Notes: generated by a model from the sequence alone, not told the origin. 64,000 nucleotides of DNA from an uncultured Lachnospiraceae bacterium (GCA_947627365.1 CANQVT010000004.1:21424-85423), one strand, 5' to 3'; positions 39,964-49,672 are shown, numbered from the stretch's first letter. Numbers and translations: made by a program.

Positions 39964-42168
39964 TCAGCCTGCCATATGCCGGATCGCCTTGTAAGTCTTT
40001 CTGACCTCCCGCATTTTGGCAACATCTGTTTCAGGATAAAAGACTGCCAGTATATCTTCCTTTGGCATACCCAGTGCCATCATCTTATGCAGCTCCTCTT
40101 TCTGCTCTTTGGAATACTGCCATTGTGCCATGCGGTTAATAATGGTATCTTCCCTTTCCAGCTTCCGCCGTTTTACAGAAGCAGGATTGGGGGTATCTGT
40201 TTCAGGCGTTCCCTGAATATCAGGCTCCATATCCGATTCCTGAGCATACAACAGCTCATTCCCTTGTTCCTGACAGAACTTCTCTTTTTCCTCCTGCTCC
40301 TCAATGCTCATAAACCGCTTTTTCATGTCAAGTTCGGACAACAGCTTAAATTCCTCATAGGTGAGGCAGTCGATATAGACATTGCCGCCCTTCCTTTTCT
40401 GTTCCTCATAGTAGGCAAGCGATTTCTTTGTGAGCAGCTGGTAGGGTTTTTCTACGTTTTCTGCCTGTACCGCAGTATGCACATACGGCTTTCCCCTCCC
40501 GTCAGCGGTCTGTTCAAACGCCGGGTGGCTGAAAGGCACAAACTTCATATCCATGACAGGATCAAAGCCACGGATAAAGATGATACATTTCTTGTTATCC
40601 AGTTTCCTGACCTCATCAGGAGTAAACAACTCTCTCCCCAGTACGTCATAATTCCGGCTTGAACTGCCCTGCCTTCCCTTTGTCTCGCCGCTTGACTTCT
40701 TATCAATGGTGCCTTTTCCGAGCAGTTCTGACACATATTTGTGTGTACTCTGTTCATTCCCTCCCAAATAGATGAACGTGTCGCAGTTGCCGGGGATCGT
40801 TTCCCATGTATCCTTGAAAAGCGCCTTTAGCTGTGCAAAGTTCTGGATAATGATGATACTGCTGATTGAGCGTGACCGCATGGTACTAAGGAGAGAGCAG
40901 TAGTCATCGGGCAAAGCAACATTCGCAAACTCGTCCAGCATAAATGTCACATGGATTGGCAGGCTGCCGCCGCAGTTAAAATCCGCCTGATAATAAAGTT
41001 CCTGAAAAATCTGAGTGTAGAGCATACCGATAATGAAGTTGTAGGACTTATCGGAGTCAGGAATAACACAGAACAACGCTGTTTTCGTCTCCCCATCCCC
41101 ATTCACCCCGATTCCAAGCTCCGCCAGTTTCAGGTCATCCCGTGACAGAAGGCGCAGAACCTGCTTATTCTCCAGAAAAGCAAGTCTTGAGTTTGCACTG
41201 ATGATAATGGAACGCACCGTGTCACCGGCGCCCCGCATACACTTGTTGTACTGCTTGACCGCCGGATGCGCCGCCCCAAGCGGGGAACTCTCTTCTAAGA
41301 ATTTCATGCGTATATCCAGCTTTGACGGTTTATTCTGCTCCGTGACCTCCGCCTCCCCAAGCAGCTTTAAGACTGTTTCAAAATTTCTCCTTGCAGGCGG
41401 CACTTCCATCCACACATAGTAGAAAATGGACTGTAAGAAGAGTCCCTCTGCCTTCTCCCAGAACGGATCGGACGGTGTGGCGCCCTTTGGTGTAGTGTTG
41501 GATATTAAGTTTGTGATCAGCTTGACAACATCGGTTTCCTCTCTGATATAAGAAAACGGGTTGTAGCAGTCCGATTGATCCATCTCAAGCAGATTTACAA
41601 CCTTGACATTGTAACCGTTCTCCTTCAACATCTGCCCGCAGCTCCTTAAAATCTCCCCTTTGGGATCGGTACAAATAAAGGAACAGTGATGCGGCATCTG
41701 CATAAGGTTAGGCTTTACTTCATAGAAAGTCTTTCCGGCTCCCGATCCGCCGCATATCAGGATATTTCCGTTGAGTTTCAGCCGCTTGAAATCTAAGGAC
41801 ATTTTCACATTCTGGCTCAGAATACGGTTAAAGCCTGCATCCTTATCCGCCAATATCTTATTAACCATCTGGGGACTTTCAAACCTTGCCGTACCAAATT
41901 CCCTGCCCGGCATGAAATTTCTCTGGCTTGTAATATACATCAAAAGAGCCGTGCCATACATGATCAGAGCCATGATTACTGCTTTTATGGTTGTTTCATT
42001 ATAATAGTTGGCGAACGGTTCCGCACACACACAGTTAAAGGCGGCAAGGAAATCTCCTGCCGCTATCCCCGGTTTCCAAGCCCCGTTCAGAAGATAGCCC
42101 CCGTAGCCGCTAAGAATAGCGCCTGCAGCAACAAACCACAATGATACTTTTTTCTTCTTAGGAACCAT
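39964..42168 (-). CDS. virD4: VirD4/TraG coupling protein
   Basis: This 734-residue ATPase has two N-terminal membrane segments (about 9-30 and 60-80). The nucleotide-binding domain has ICGGSGAGKTFYEVKP (Walker A, about 137-150), and VTFMLDEFANV is Walker B. It hands relaxase-bound DNA to the secretion channel. It fits the T4CP family of Tn1549-like elements. The C-terminal 150 residues are charged and probably touch the relaxosome. It lies 6 bases after the PcfB-like gene. Confidence 0.94.
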   Translation of the reverse strand: MVPKKKKVSLWFVAAGAILSGYGGYLLNGAWKPGIAAGDFLAAFNCVCAEPFANYYNETTIKAVIMALIMYGTALLMYITSQRNFMPGREFGTARFESPQMVNKILADKDAGFNRILSQNVKMSLDFKRLKLNGNILICGGSGAGKTFYEVKPNLMQMPHHCSFICTDPKGEILRSCGQMLKENGYNVKVVNLLEMDQSDCYNPFSYIREETDVVKLITNLISNTTPKGATPSDPFWEKAEGLFLQSIFYYVWMEVPPARRNFETVLKLLGEAEVTEQNKPSKLDIRMKFLEESSPLGAAHPAVKQYNKCMRGAGDTVRSIIISANSRLAFLENKQVLRLLSRDDLKLAELGIGVNGDGETKTALFCVIPDSDKSYNFIIGMLYTQIFQELYYQADFNCGGSLPIHVTFMLDEFANVALPDDYCSLLSTMRSRSISSIIIIQNFAQLKALFKDTWETIPGNCDTFIYLGGNEQSTHKYVSELLGKGTIDKKSSGETKGRQGSSSRNYDVLGRELFTPDEVRKLDNKKCIIFIRGFDPVMDMKFVPFSHPAFEQTADGRGKPYVHTAVQAENVEKPYQLLTKKSLAYYEEQKRKGGNVYIDCLTYEEFKLLSELDMKKRFMSIEEQEEKEKFCQEQGNELLYAQESDMEPDIQGTPETDTPNPASVKRRKLEREDTIINRMAQWQYSKEQKEELHKMMALGMPKEDILAVFYPETDVAKMREVRKTYKAIRHMAG

Positions 42169-42174
42169 AGTCAG

Positions 42175-43290
42175 CTACCTCTTTTTAGGCACAGGCACAC
42201 TTTGCGCAACTGATGCCACCTTTTTTTGTTCCTCACCGTAACGCTTTCTGACTTCTGCTCCAACGCTGTCATAATGCCCGTCATACAGCTTTTCTCCCCT
42301 CATCGTGTCCACAACCCTGTTATCAGCGGAGTACAGCTTGTATTCCTTATCCTTGTCAAGAAATGTCAGTATAGTCTTTCCATCGTGTATCTCTATGACT
42401 TTTTCCTTTGCAAACCAGAGATATTTGGCGTTATCTCCCCAAGTTCCGGGGACTCTTGTCTTAATTGCATGGTCATTTTCTTCCACAATGAGTTTTTTTG
42501 TAATGGTTATGTCCGCCAGATTTTTATTCTGTGATGCGGAAACCGCCTGCATACGCCAGATTAGTTCCTTATAGCTGCCAATACGGTTAAGAAAGGCATC
42601 CTTATCCACAAGCACCTTATGCCTCCCGTTTTCTGCCTTTGACAGCACGCCGATCTTCTCAAGCTTCCCCAGTACATCCTCTGCCCTAGCGTGATCAATC
42701 TGAAAGTTTTCCTTGACTTCCTCCACACTGATAGAGGGTTTTTCCATCGCAAAGATACCGACCTTTTCTATCAGACCATCCAAAGCCTCATTTGCCTTTG
42801 ATGCCTCTGCCGTGTGGAGATGCTCGTTTCCCTTTTTCTGCTCCTTCAGAAAAGAAAGGATCTTGTCCATTTCATTTTCATCGCCATTTTTCAGGTAATC
42901 GTCAAAAGTGGTGATCCTGCCTGATTTGAGCTTTTGTATCATCATGTTTATCCTGGGTACTGCCTCCGTGTGAAAGATGATCTCGCTCTTTCCGCCCGAT
43001 TTATTGATGTTCGGCAGCACGGAATACAAAATTCCATACTTTTTCGCCAGTTTTTCTACTTTTGCCATATCCTCAGTGGCAAACTGGAATACCTGCAGAT
43101 CGCCGCCTTTCATAAGCAGCTTCCTCATGCTCTCTTTGCCCATTGTCTTTTCCCTGTTTAACAGTGCAATCACAAAGTCCAGAGCTTTCTGCATCTGATT
43201 GATTGTGCCGCTGCCGATTTTCATGGCAATGTCTATCCCGTCATAAGCAACACGGATAATCTGCACCGCCTGTTGAATTTCCTCTGCCAT
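42175..43290 (-). CDS. PcfB-family relaxosome accessory protein
   Basis: This 371-residue protein contains FVIALLNREKTMGKESMRKL and the LQVFQFATEDMAKVEKLAKKYGILYS region of the PcfB/DUF3801 family (shown in parts). PcfB of pCF10 helps dock the relaxase to the coupling protein; the gene stands just upstream of virD4, as expected. A C-terminal winged-helix-like stretch (IDHARAEDVLGKLEKIGVLS) is present. AAAGGAGGAGAAACAGCTT precedes the ATG. Confidence 0.85.
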   Translation of the reverse strand: MAEEIQQAVQIIRVAYDGIDIAMKIGSGTINQMQKALDFVIALLNREKTMGKESMRKLLMKGGDLQVFQFATEDMAKVEKLAKKYGILYSVLPNINKSGGKSEIIFHTEAVPRINMMIQKLKSGRITTFDDYLKNGDENEMDKILSFLKEQKKGNEHLHTAEASKANEALDGLIEKVGIFAMEKPSISVEEVKENFQIDHARAEDVLGKLEKIGVLSKAENGRHKVLVDKDAFLNRIGSYKELIWRMQAVSASQNKNLADITITKKLIVEENDHAIKTRVPGTWGDNAKYLWFAKEKVIEIHDGKTILTFLDKDKEYKLYSADNRVVDTMRGEKLYDGHYDSVGAEVRKRYGEEQKKVASVAQSVPVPKKR

Positions 43291-43311
43291 AAGCTGTTTC
43301 TCCTCCTTTCC

Positions 43312-43713
43312 TTAACGCTGCGCCGCCTCATTTTTCACAAGACGCTCCCTGACCTCCTCTGCCGAAAGCTTCCTTATCTCGTCCTCAGACAGATTTATTC
43401 CGTAAGCCGACAACATTGCCGACAACGCTTTTAGCGCCCTCTCCTCCTGAACACGATACATTTCCAGTGACACAAGCAGGTTTTCAATCCCCCGAATCCA
43501 GTCAGGTCTAAAGTCCGTCATCGTTTCAAAACGCCTGAAAACCGCCTGTCTGTCTGCATCCGGCTTTATCAGTTCATCAATCAGCTTATTTGTCAGTTCT
43601 CCGTCTCCGGTACGGAAAGCGAACTGCACCACATATTCCTTATCCGCCTCCGTGAGCGCGGCTTTCATCTGACCTACCATTTCAGCCGTGCGGGTTAATA
43701 CAGCAAGCCCCAT
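43312..43713 (-). CDS. ICE protein of unknown function
   Basis: This 133-residue helical protein (MGLAVLTRTAEMVGQMKAAL) contains DFRPDWIRGIENLLVSLEMY. The start overlaps the stop of the next upstream gene (TAATG). It is conserved in position in related elements between the coiled-coil protein and PcfB. No function is known to me. Confidence 0.7.
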   Translation of the reverse strand: MGLAVLTRTAEMVGQMKAALTEADKEYVVQFAFRTGDGELTNKLIDELIKPDADRQAVFRRFETMTDFRPDWIRGIENLLVSLEMYRVQEERALKALSAMLSAYGINLSEDEIRKLSAEEVRERLVKNEAAQR

Positions 43714-44843
43714 TATGCCTCCCCCTTCTGCCTGTTCTCATATTCTGCAATGTTGATGATCTCCGCCATCTGTTCAGCAGGAAGATTGTGGTTGATAAGC
43801 ACCATAAGCTGATTTTCATCCAGCCCCCTCTCTATGGCACTCCGCACCTGGACAAGCTGTTCTGCAGAAAGGTCTTTTTCCGCCACCAGCTTTACAATGT
43901 CAATCTTCTTTTTGAAGCAAACCCTGGAAAACAGAGCAGTAAACATCCCTGTATTCTTTCTTCTCTCCATACGCTCCACCGGAACCATCCGGATCATTCT
44001 GCCTCCTGAGTCGATGACCGCCGCCTGATAAGCAGACGGATAAAAAGGAACCGCTGTCTGAATCGCCGCACCTTTATTACCTGCTGCCTGTATCTGCTGT
44101 CCGGCGCTTTCAGAATCTGTATGCTGCGTCTGCACAGCTTTGTTCTGCTTCATTTCCTCAACGATTTTTTCCATCTCCCTTTTCTCCTTTCGGGCATTGT
44201 CAATTTCATTTCTAAGCCTTGCAATAGCTGCCCTTGCCTCATTGATCTCATTCTGCTGCTGCTCCAAAAGCCGGTCCCTTTCCGAAAGTTGTTCCAAAAG
44301 GTTGTTCTGGACTTTCATATCCTGACCTGTGATCTGCAGTTCTTTCAGCTTTTCATTGAGCAGATCATAGCGTTTCTCCTGAAACTCGATCTTCTCAACC
44401 ACCGCCCTGACCTGCTCCAGTAGCTCCTGTGCGTACTTTTTCTCCGTCTCTGGTTTTTGGTCCGTTACCGAAAGCTTCTCCATGACACTTCCAAACAGCT
44501 TTTTCATGGTAAATGCAGTCTGGCTGCTGTTTTCAGTAATCTCCTTTACCGCATCCAGAGGTACGCCTTTTTCATAAAACTCCAGCGCCACCATCATCTG
44601 CTCTCCAGTCAGCCCCTCTCTGGTAATGACTGAAATCACATCATTGTCATAGCCTCCACGCAAACATCTGGAATAGACCTTCATCTGCTGATAGTCCAGT
44701 TTCTTTCCGGTATATTCCTCCGTTTCTTTTGGCGTCAGCCCAAAACGCAGATCTTCCTCCACCAGCCGTAGCATTTCTTCCGTAAACTTAGGATTATTCT
44801 TTAATTCCCCCAAATACACCTTGAGGTCCATGTTGGTAATCAT
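43713..44843 (-). CDS. Coiled-coil ICE protein
   Basis: This 376-residue protein has an N-terminal helical repeat region (about 1-100, with DVISVITREGLTGEQMMVAL). A long coiled coil lies at about 140-240 (LLEQQQNEINEARAAIARLR), and a C-terminal repeat unit resembles the N-terminus (LSAEQLVQVRSAIERGLDEN). The short helical units (LTxEQM, LSAEQL, LPAEQM) look like a repeated docking motif. The start at 44843 is set by AGGAGAGAGGC. Probably a relaxosome or processing scaffold; the function is not established. Confidence 0.75.
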   Translation of the reverse strand: MITNMDLKVYLGELKNNPKFTEEMLRLVEEDLRFGLTPKETEEYTGKKLDYQQMKVYSRCLRGGYDNDVISVITREGLTGEQMMVALEFYEKGVPLDAVKEITENSSQTAFTMKKLFGSVMEKLSVTDQKPETEKKYAQELLEQVRAVVEKIEFQEKRYDLLNEKLKELQITGQDMKVQNNLLEQLSERDRLLEQQQNEINEARAAIARLRNEIDNARKEKREMEKIVEEMKQNKAVQTQHTDSESAGQQIQAAGNKGAAIQTAVPFYPSAYQAAVIDSGGRMIRMVPVERMERRKNTGMFTALFSRVCFKKKIDIVKLVAEKDLSAEQLVQVRSAIERGLDENQLMVLINHNLPAEQMAEIINIAEYENRQKGEA

Positions 44844-44900
44844 GCCTCTCTCCTGCACTCCGGTTCCTCCTGTCATTATTGCGCTAAAAAACAGCACCGC

Positions 44901-46367
44901 TCAGCGGATACTGTTCCTTTGCTTTGTCTTATTTTTTTCCCTGTCGCTGACTTTCTGCTCCAGAAGTTCCTTGCCGCCATCCACAGCCATAAAATCATTC
45001 AAAATGCGCTTTGCAATCCGTTCTTCCTTTGCGACCGCTTTTTCCTTTTCTCGGATCAATGCAATTTCACTCCGGTAATGGGATTTCAAAGTCTCCAGAC
45101 GCTCCGTGGTATATCCCTCTTTTTCCAGTCTGCCGCTCAATTCAAGCCACCTGTTATGCTCCTTCTCAAACAGCCGCTCTCCCCGCTGATAGCAGTTTTC
45201 GCACACCTGCAGTTCTTTCATTTCTTCTGCGGCTTCAAACAAAGGTTTCATACGGGACCGTTCCTTGAATATCCGGCTCTTTTCCCTTGATGTTTCCCTT
45301 TTCTTATCCGTCATACCCTCCGCCACCATTGCAATCCCCGCCACCGTATGAATGTCGTGCTTTGCAAGGAAAAGATATTCCTCCTGCAATCTCTGCATTT
45401 TCCTTATCTCGTCACGGTATTTCCACGCCTGACTGTAGGAACGCTTTTTTAACTGTCCGGTACGGTACAGCTTTGCAAAATAACGTTTCTGTATTCCTGA
45501 CAGCTTTGCCCTCCGGTATCTCTTTACCCTGCATCGCATAATCTGTGGCATATCTTTCTTTGCCATCTGACGATAAGAAGATAAGTTTTCTGTCAGTATT
45601 CTTTCCCTGATCCGCTCCTCAGAGTAGTTCTCCCCAAGGCTTTTTAAACGGCGGAACCGTGTCATTCCCATAGGCTTTATGGCAAGATATTTTCCCTCTT
45701 TCCTGTTGGTATTTTTCAGCTCATAGCCCATATCCGACAGCATGGACAGAAACGATTCATAAGCTGCCGCCTGCAGGATGCAGGCATCTATATCCCGCCT
45801 GATCATATCCGACCAGACAAACTTACCGTCCCGGAAATCATTCCATTCCTTATAATTCTCTGACGGTCTTAATCTGTCCTCGGATACTTCAATGGTGGAA
45901 AGACCATACTCCTCACACAGCCGGTTCGTGACCGGCTGTATTTTCCTTGCCCAGTCACCCTTTTCATAGCGGTATTTCCTGCCGTTTGCAAAACTGACGC
46001 TGTTAAAGATAATGTGCCCGTGTATATGCTCCGTGTTGTCATGGACAGCGTAAACAGCCTCGTAGTCCTTTCCGAGATACTCCTTTGCAAATCTGCCGAT
46101 AACCTCAAACGCAGTATCGGCATCCACTTCTCCCTCCACAAAGGATATGATAAGGTGATAGCCCTGTCTCTTATCTGTTTTCTCAAAGGTTTCCTTGGTA
46201 TGACGCATCTGCTCATACGCCGTTTCCTTCTGGCAGTTCAAGGCTCCTACCCATCTGCCATCCCCCGTCTTTTCCGGCTCTGCAATATACCCAAGTGCCT
46301 GCCGCAGATGCTTCCCAGCATATCCCGCTCCGCAGTCACCGATACAGAGTATCTTACTGATTGCCAA
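44901..46367 (-). CDS. Relaxase (MobP type)
   Basis: This 488-residue protein is the DNA-nicking enzyme of the ICE. The N-terminal domain (about 1-200) has GYHLIISFVEGEVDADTAFE and the histidine triad HDNTEHIHGHIIFNSV (about residues 109-124), which binds the metal. A candidate catalytic Tyr lies near the N-terminus (AGYAGKHL or GYIAEPEK). The C-terminal half is a basic coiled coil. It overlaps MobC by 14 bases, so the two are translated together. Confidence 0.92.
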   Translation of the reverse strand: MAISKILCIGDCGAGYAGKHLRQALGYIAEPEKTGDGRWVGALNCQKETAYEQMRHTKETFEKTDKRQGYHLIISFVEGEVDADTAFEVIGRFAKEYLGKDYEAVYAVHDNTEHIHGHIIFNSVSFANGRKYRYEKGDWARKIQPVTNRLCEEYGLSTIEVSEDRLRPSENYKEWNDFRDGKFVWSDMIRRDIDACILQAAAYESFLSMLSDMGYELKNTNRKEGKYLAIKPMGMTRFRRLKSLGENYSEERIRERILTENLSSYRQMAKKDMPQIMRCRVKRYRRAKLSGIQKRYFAKLYRTGQLKKRSYSQAWKYRDEIRKMQRLQEEYLFLAKHDIHTVAGIAMVAEGMTDKKRETSREKSRIFKERSRMKPLFEAAEEMKELQVCENCYQRGERLFEKEHNRWLELSGRLEKEGYTTERLETLKSHYRSEIALIREKEKAVAKEERIAKRILNDFMAVDGGKELLEQKVSDREKNKTKQRNSIR

Positions 46368-46686
46368 TTTTCTCTACCGCCTCCCTCACGGTCAGATTCA
46401 GCTTCTTCATATACGCTGTCAGCATTTCACGGTCCTCTACACGGTACAGCTTGGAATTATGATTCCTTGTGATTTGGTTGATATTGTTGCCGATCGCATT
46501 GACCTCGTTGATCAGGTCTTTTAACAGGATACGGATTTCAGGGTAATCATTTGGTTTCTGTGACAGGAGCAGCCTAAGATACTCAGATTCCTTTAAATTG
46601 CTTTCTTCTGCCTGCTTTTTCAACAGTGCAGCCTCCGCCTGTGTCAAGCGGAAAGGCTTGATTACATCCCTTTTCCCACCAGACAC
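46354..46686 (-). CDS. mobC: MobC relaxosome protein
   Basis: This 110-residue protein has a ribbon-helix-helix N-terminus (KPFRLTQAEAALLKKQAEES) and the MobC signature INEVNAIGNNINQITRNHNS at about 67-86 (part of a longer conserved run). MobC binds next to oriT and helps the relaxase melt DNA. Downstream overlap with the relaxase and upstream one-base overlap with the LPD28-like gene show an operon. Confidence 0.92.
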   Translation of the reverse strand: MSGGKRDVIKPFRLTQAEAALLKKQAEESNLKESEYLRLLLSQKPNDYPEIRILLKDLINEVNAIGNNINQITRNHNSKLYRVEDREMLTAYMKKLNLTVREAVEKIGNQ

Positions 46687-47072
46687 TATCTCGCCCTCCC
46701 TTTTCCCTGCTCCGCTTTGCCCTGGTCATCTCTGCCGCCTTTTTCGTATGCCTCACTTATCCTGTTTTCAAGAAGGAACTCCTCCAGCTTCATTTCTGCT
46801 CCCGTAAATCCATAATCATCATAGTCAATAGCAAGATAACCGGATTTTCCCAAGTCAAACGGCTCCGTTGTGAGAATTGATCCAAAATAGTTGGCAGCTA
46901 CATTTCTCTCCAACGTCACTGGGAAACTGTCATCATCACCATGACGCATCGCATAACAATACACATTCTCCGGCATTGTGCTTTTATCCACCCGCAGCTC
47001 CGTAAACAGTACTTTTCGGTCCCATATCTCCATTTCAGAAAGCACTTCCTGATTGACGTCTATTTCCGTCAC
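46686..47072 (-). CDS. LPD28-domain-like protein
   Basis: This 128-residue protein has LFTELRVDKSTMPENVYCYA, RHGDDDSFPVTLERNVAANY and GYLAIDYDDYGFTG, the pattern of the LPD28 domain found in polyvalent proteins of conjugative elements. Such proteins may act on entering the recipient cell. The start is GTG at 47072, after AGGAGGCGGTAGTT. Confidence 0.78.
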   Translation of the reverse strand: MTEIDVNQEVLSEMEIWDRKVLFTELRVDKSTMPENVYCYAMRHGDDDSFPVTLERNVAANYFGSILTTEPFDLGKSGYLAIDYDDYGFTGAEMKLEEFLLENRISEAYEKGGRDDQGKAEQGKGRAR

Positions 47073-47074
47073 AA

Positions 47075-47683
47075 CTACCGCCTCCTATCTGCTCCGCTCT
47101 TTTTATGATCCGCCTGCTGCATTTCTTCCTTCATCCGTTCAATCGCACCCTCCAGTCCTTTTTCGGAGGTCAGGTCACGGATAAATTCTTCTGCCAGCTT
47201 TTTAGCCATATCATTCAGGGCTCTTCCATATTTTGTACGGTCAAACAGCACATCCAGTACCTCTTCATCTTCACAAAGACTGTCGTAATCACTTTTCTTT
47301 TTGCTAAAGTCAAGCATATTGTCAGGATTTTCCATATCTGCTCTCGCAGTCTGCATCATTTCAAAATTCCATTCTGAGACATCATTCACAACATCATCTA
47401 TGGTATCCGGCTCCCACTTTACCCGATCCTGTTCATAACACAAATCTCCACGATACAATCCCTCGTCCTTATAACCTAAGATATATCCATGCCCTTTCGT
47501 ATAATTGACCAGAAGTTGTGCCTCCTGCTCTGTCATTGCAAAGGTTGGCTCAAAAAATGCTGCAAGCTCCTTGCCATTTTGAAAAACAGTTGGTTCTGCC
47601 TCCGGTCCGTCCTGCTGAAATTCCTCTGGTTCATTCTCCCCTGAAATCACTTCCTGTACGATATTCATTTCAGCCACAGTCAT
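47075..47683 (-). CDS. Acidic ICE protein, unknown function
   Basis: This 202-residue strongly acidic protein contains ELAAFFEPTFAMTEQEAQLL and GHGYILGYKDEGLYRGDLCY. Related CTn elements encode similar proteins near the mobilisation genes. CAGTAAGGAGGTGGT precedes the ATG. The C-terminus is helical and charged. A DNA-mimic or anti-restriction role is imaginable from the acidity but is not shown. Confidence 0.7.
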   Translation of the reverse strand: MTVAEMNIVQEVISGENEPEEFQQDGPEAEPTVFQNGKELAAFFEPTFAMTEQEAQLLVNYTKGHGYILGYKDEGLYRGDLCYEQDRVKWEPDTIDDVVNDVSEWNFEMMQTARADMENPDNMLDFSKKKSDYDSLCEDEEVLDVLFDRTKYGRALNDMAKKLAEEFIRDLTSEKGLEGAIERMKEEMQQADHKKSGADRRR

Positions 47684-48029
47684 ACCACCTCCTTACTGCG
47701 TTCTGGTTTTGTTCTTGCCACGCTCTCCCCAAATTCCCTATGGGAATTTGCCAGATACGCACTTTGTAATACCAGTGCCTCTGGTTAGGGGACTTCCCCT
47801 AAAACCCCGCTTCATATATGGATATAACTTAAAATATCAGTTCATATTTGTACTTTCAGTTGACTTTTTGAGTTCATTTTCCTGCTTTCAACTGACTTTT
47901 TCAGTTACCCTTTCCGAAGCCGCACCTCCGATTCCTGCCATGACTTTCCATGTGGACTGAATTTTTCAACTCATTTTTGCGTTTTCAACTGATTTTTTAC
48001 AGCCACTTTTTCCGTTTCAGTTGACTTTT
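47684..48029. repeat. Repeat-rich gene-free region, possible oriT
   Basis: This 346-base stretch has repeated short hairpins based on CAGTTGA/TCAACTG. TTTCAGTTGACTTTTT occurs exactly twice (47854-47869, 48014-48029). AACTGA-CTTTT-TCAGTT (47889-47905) and GTTGA-CTTTT-TCAAC (48019-48033) are perfect inverted repeats, and partial copies lie at 47837, 47969 and 47985. No reading frame with a ribosome site is seen. It lies upstream of the mobilisation genes, a usual place for oriT or for binding sites of an ICE regulator. Confidence 0.55.
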
Positions 48030-49013
48030 TCAACGCACTGCCGCTTTGGGCGGCACAGGAGCGGGAATACACCTTTTTGCAGTCTGGAGCCATTGGTTAT
48101 AATCCTTGAACAGCTTCGGCGGCGGGCAGTCCTCCACTTCATAAGCAAGCCCGTAGTATTTTTCCATGAGCGCCTCCGCCGCTTTCCTGCCCGGCTCGTC
48201 ATTGTCAAGGCAGAATGAAATCTTACGGACTTTCGGGTGTTCCTCCAAAAATGTAGCAAGCGGCGCATCGGAAAGCATCCCAAGCGCCAGCTTGTCTGTC
48301 ACATAATCTCCACGGATCTCCACATAGCTCATCAGGTCTATTGCCGCCTCGAATACCATGACTTCATCACTCTGCCCGTACCAGATGTTGAACCCGTAAT
48401 TCTTGTCATTGCCCGCCACGTCACATTTAAAGCCTTTTCCCTCATGGTCAGACACGCCCCTCATGCTTGCGAAGTGTGTTTTCCCCTGCACGTCGTTCCC
48501 CTTAAAGACAATGTTGTGGTGGTTCTTTTCTTCATAGATCAGTCCGCAGCTTACAAAATAATCCACCGTATGCCTGTCAAGCGCCCTGTCCCCTGTCAGG
48601 TACGAATACAGGCAGTCATTGTTCTTTGCCGGGGCAGGCAGCACAAAAGGCTTTTTCTTTTCTATCGTGGAATGCTTTTTTTCCACATACACATTGGCGC
48701 TCTTTTTCTCCCAGTCCCTGTTCCTCCGGTATCCTGAAAAGTCGAGCAGCCAGAAAACAGCCTCCTTGACCTCCATTCCCGCAAAGACACGCAGGAAATC
48801 TATCTGCGAGCCGCCATTGTTTCCCCTCTCATGTTCCCTTGACCACCTAAACCAGTTCGTGCGGTTATAAATCCGTATCGAATCCATTTCTTTCAGTGTG
48901 TGGTATCTGCCTATCTTTTTCACAGTATAGCCAAAGCTTGCCGCTACCGCTGTCAGGTCAACGCTCTTTGCAATCGCAAGTTCCTCTGCCGTAAAACTTC
49001 TTCTTTCTTCCAT
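48030..49013 (-). CDS. DUF3991/TOPRIM domain protein
   Basis: This 327-residue protein has an N-terminal primase-like zinc-free region (DLTAVAASFGYTVKKIGRYH) and the DUF3991 region (YFVSCGLIYEEKNHHNIVFK). The C-terminal TOPRIM fold has VMVFEAAIDLMSYVE and ISFCLDNDEPGRKAAEAL (DxD-type acidic motif). It resembles primase-like proteins of ICEs that help DNA synthesis after transfer. It follows the JAB gene with 4 bases between. Confidence 0.85.
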   Translation of the reverse strand: MEERRSFTAEELAIAKSVDLTAVAASFGYTVKKIGRYHTLKEMDSIRIYNRTNWFRWSREHERGNNGGSQIDFLRVFAGMEVKEAVFWLLDFSGYRRNRDWEKKSANVYVEKKHSTIEKKKPFVLPAPAKNNDCLYSYLTGDRALDRHTVDYFVSCGLIYEEKNHHNIVFKGNDVQGKTHFASMRGVSDHEGKGFKCDVAGNDKNYGFNIWYGQSDEVMVFEAAIDLMSYVEIRGDYVTDKLALGMLSDAPLATFLEEHPKVRKISFCLDNDEPGRKAAEALMEKYYGLAYEVEDCPPPKLFKDYNQWLQTAKRCIPAPVPPKAAVR

Positions 49014-49017
49014 CGCC

Positions 49018-49566
49018 TTACCTTGCTTTCCCTTTTTCCGCTACCATTGCTGTTTTCTCAAATTCCAGCGCATTACAGTCCGTGGAATAATACATCGGCG
49101 GATATTGCAGCAGTTTTTTTCCCCGGAAACTGAAATACTGGCTGTTGTCGCCGCCCACGATCACATGGTCAGCGAGTTTTATCCCCATAAGTTCCGTCAA
49201 TTTCAGCATCCTGTCCGTTACCATGATGTCCTCTTTGGAGGGCTTCAGTTCGCCGCTTGGGTGGTTATGCACTATGATCATTCCTGCCGCATTAGAGAGG
49301 ATGCTTGCCTTGAAAAGTTCCTTTGGCTCTGCAATGGTCTGGTTGATTGTCCCCATGCTCACAATATTGCAGTTAATAGGTGTTCCGTCCGATTTCAGGT
49401 TGATGACACACATCACTTCCCTGTCCATTTCACACAAAAAATTCCCTATTACCTCCACGGCATCTGCTGGGCTTATAATCTTATGGTCTGAAAACAGCGG
49501 CGCATCTTTTACCAGCCTTATTGATACCACTTCCAATTTAAAGGGTTCCTGTTCCTGCATCTGCAT
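49018..49566 (-). CDS. RadC/JAB-domain protein
   Basis: This 182-residue protein carries the RadC-type JAB domain: MIIVHNHPSGELKPSKEDIM with the HxH...D zinc site, then GIKLADHVIVGGD. RadC-like proteins are frequent on ICEs and plasmids; the function is unproven, possibly DNA repair after transfer. The start at 49566 follows GGGGAGGAAACAA. It overlaps the 44-residue upstream gene by 29 bases. Confidence 0.88.
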   Translation of the reverse strand: MQMQEQEPFKLEVVSIRLVKDAPLFSDHKIISPADAVEVIGNFLCEMDREVMCVINLKSDGTPINCNIVSMGTINQTIAEPKELFKASILSNAAGMIIVHNHPSGELKPSKEDIMVTDRMLKLTELMGIKLADHVIVGGDNSQYFSFRGKKLLQYPPMYYSTDCNALEFEKTAMVAEKGKAR

Positions 49567-49672
49567 TTGTTTCCTCCCCTCCCGGCTCAATACGGATAAT
49601 AAATTCGCCCTCCTGCCGCTGCACCAGTTCCAGCAGTTCTTTCATGGTCAGTTCTTTTGGCGTTTCTTCCAT
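49538..49672 (-). CDS. 44-residue ICE protein
   Basis: The product begins MEETPKELTMKELLELVQRQ and ends with an acidic tail. AGGAGG lies 11 bases before the ATG at 49672. Similar tiny proteins stand before the JAB gene in related elements. Its end overlaps the start of that gene, whose ribosome site lies inside it. The function is unknown. Confidence 0.6.
   Translation of the reverse strand: MEETPKELTMKELLELVQRQEGEFIIRIEPGGEETNADAGTGTL

Noticed and set aside
47845..48035. Repeats considered as a CRISPR array
   Set aside because: Units are short, AT-rich and irregularly spaced, with no uniform spacers and no cas genes.
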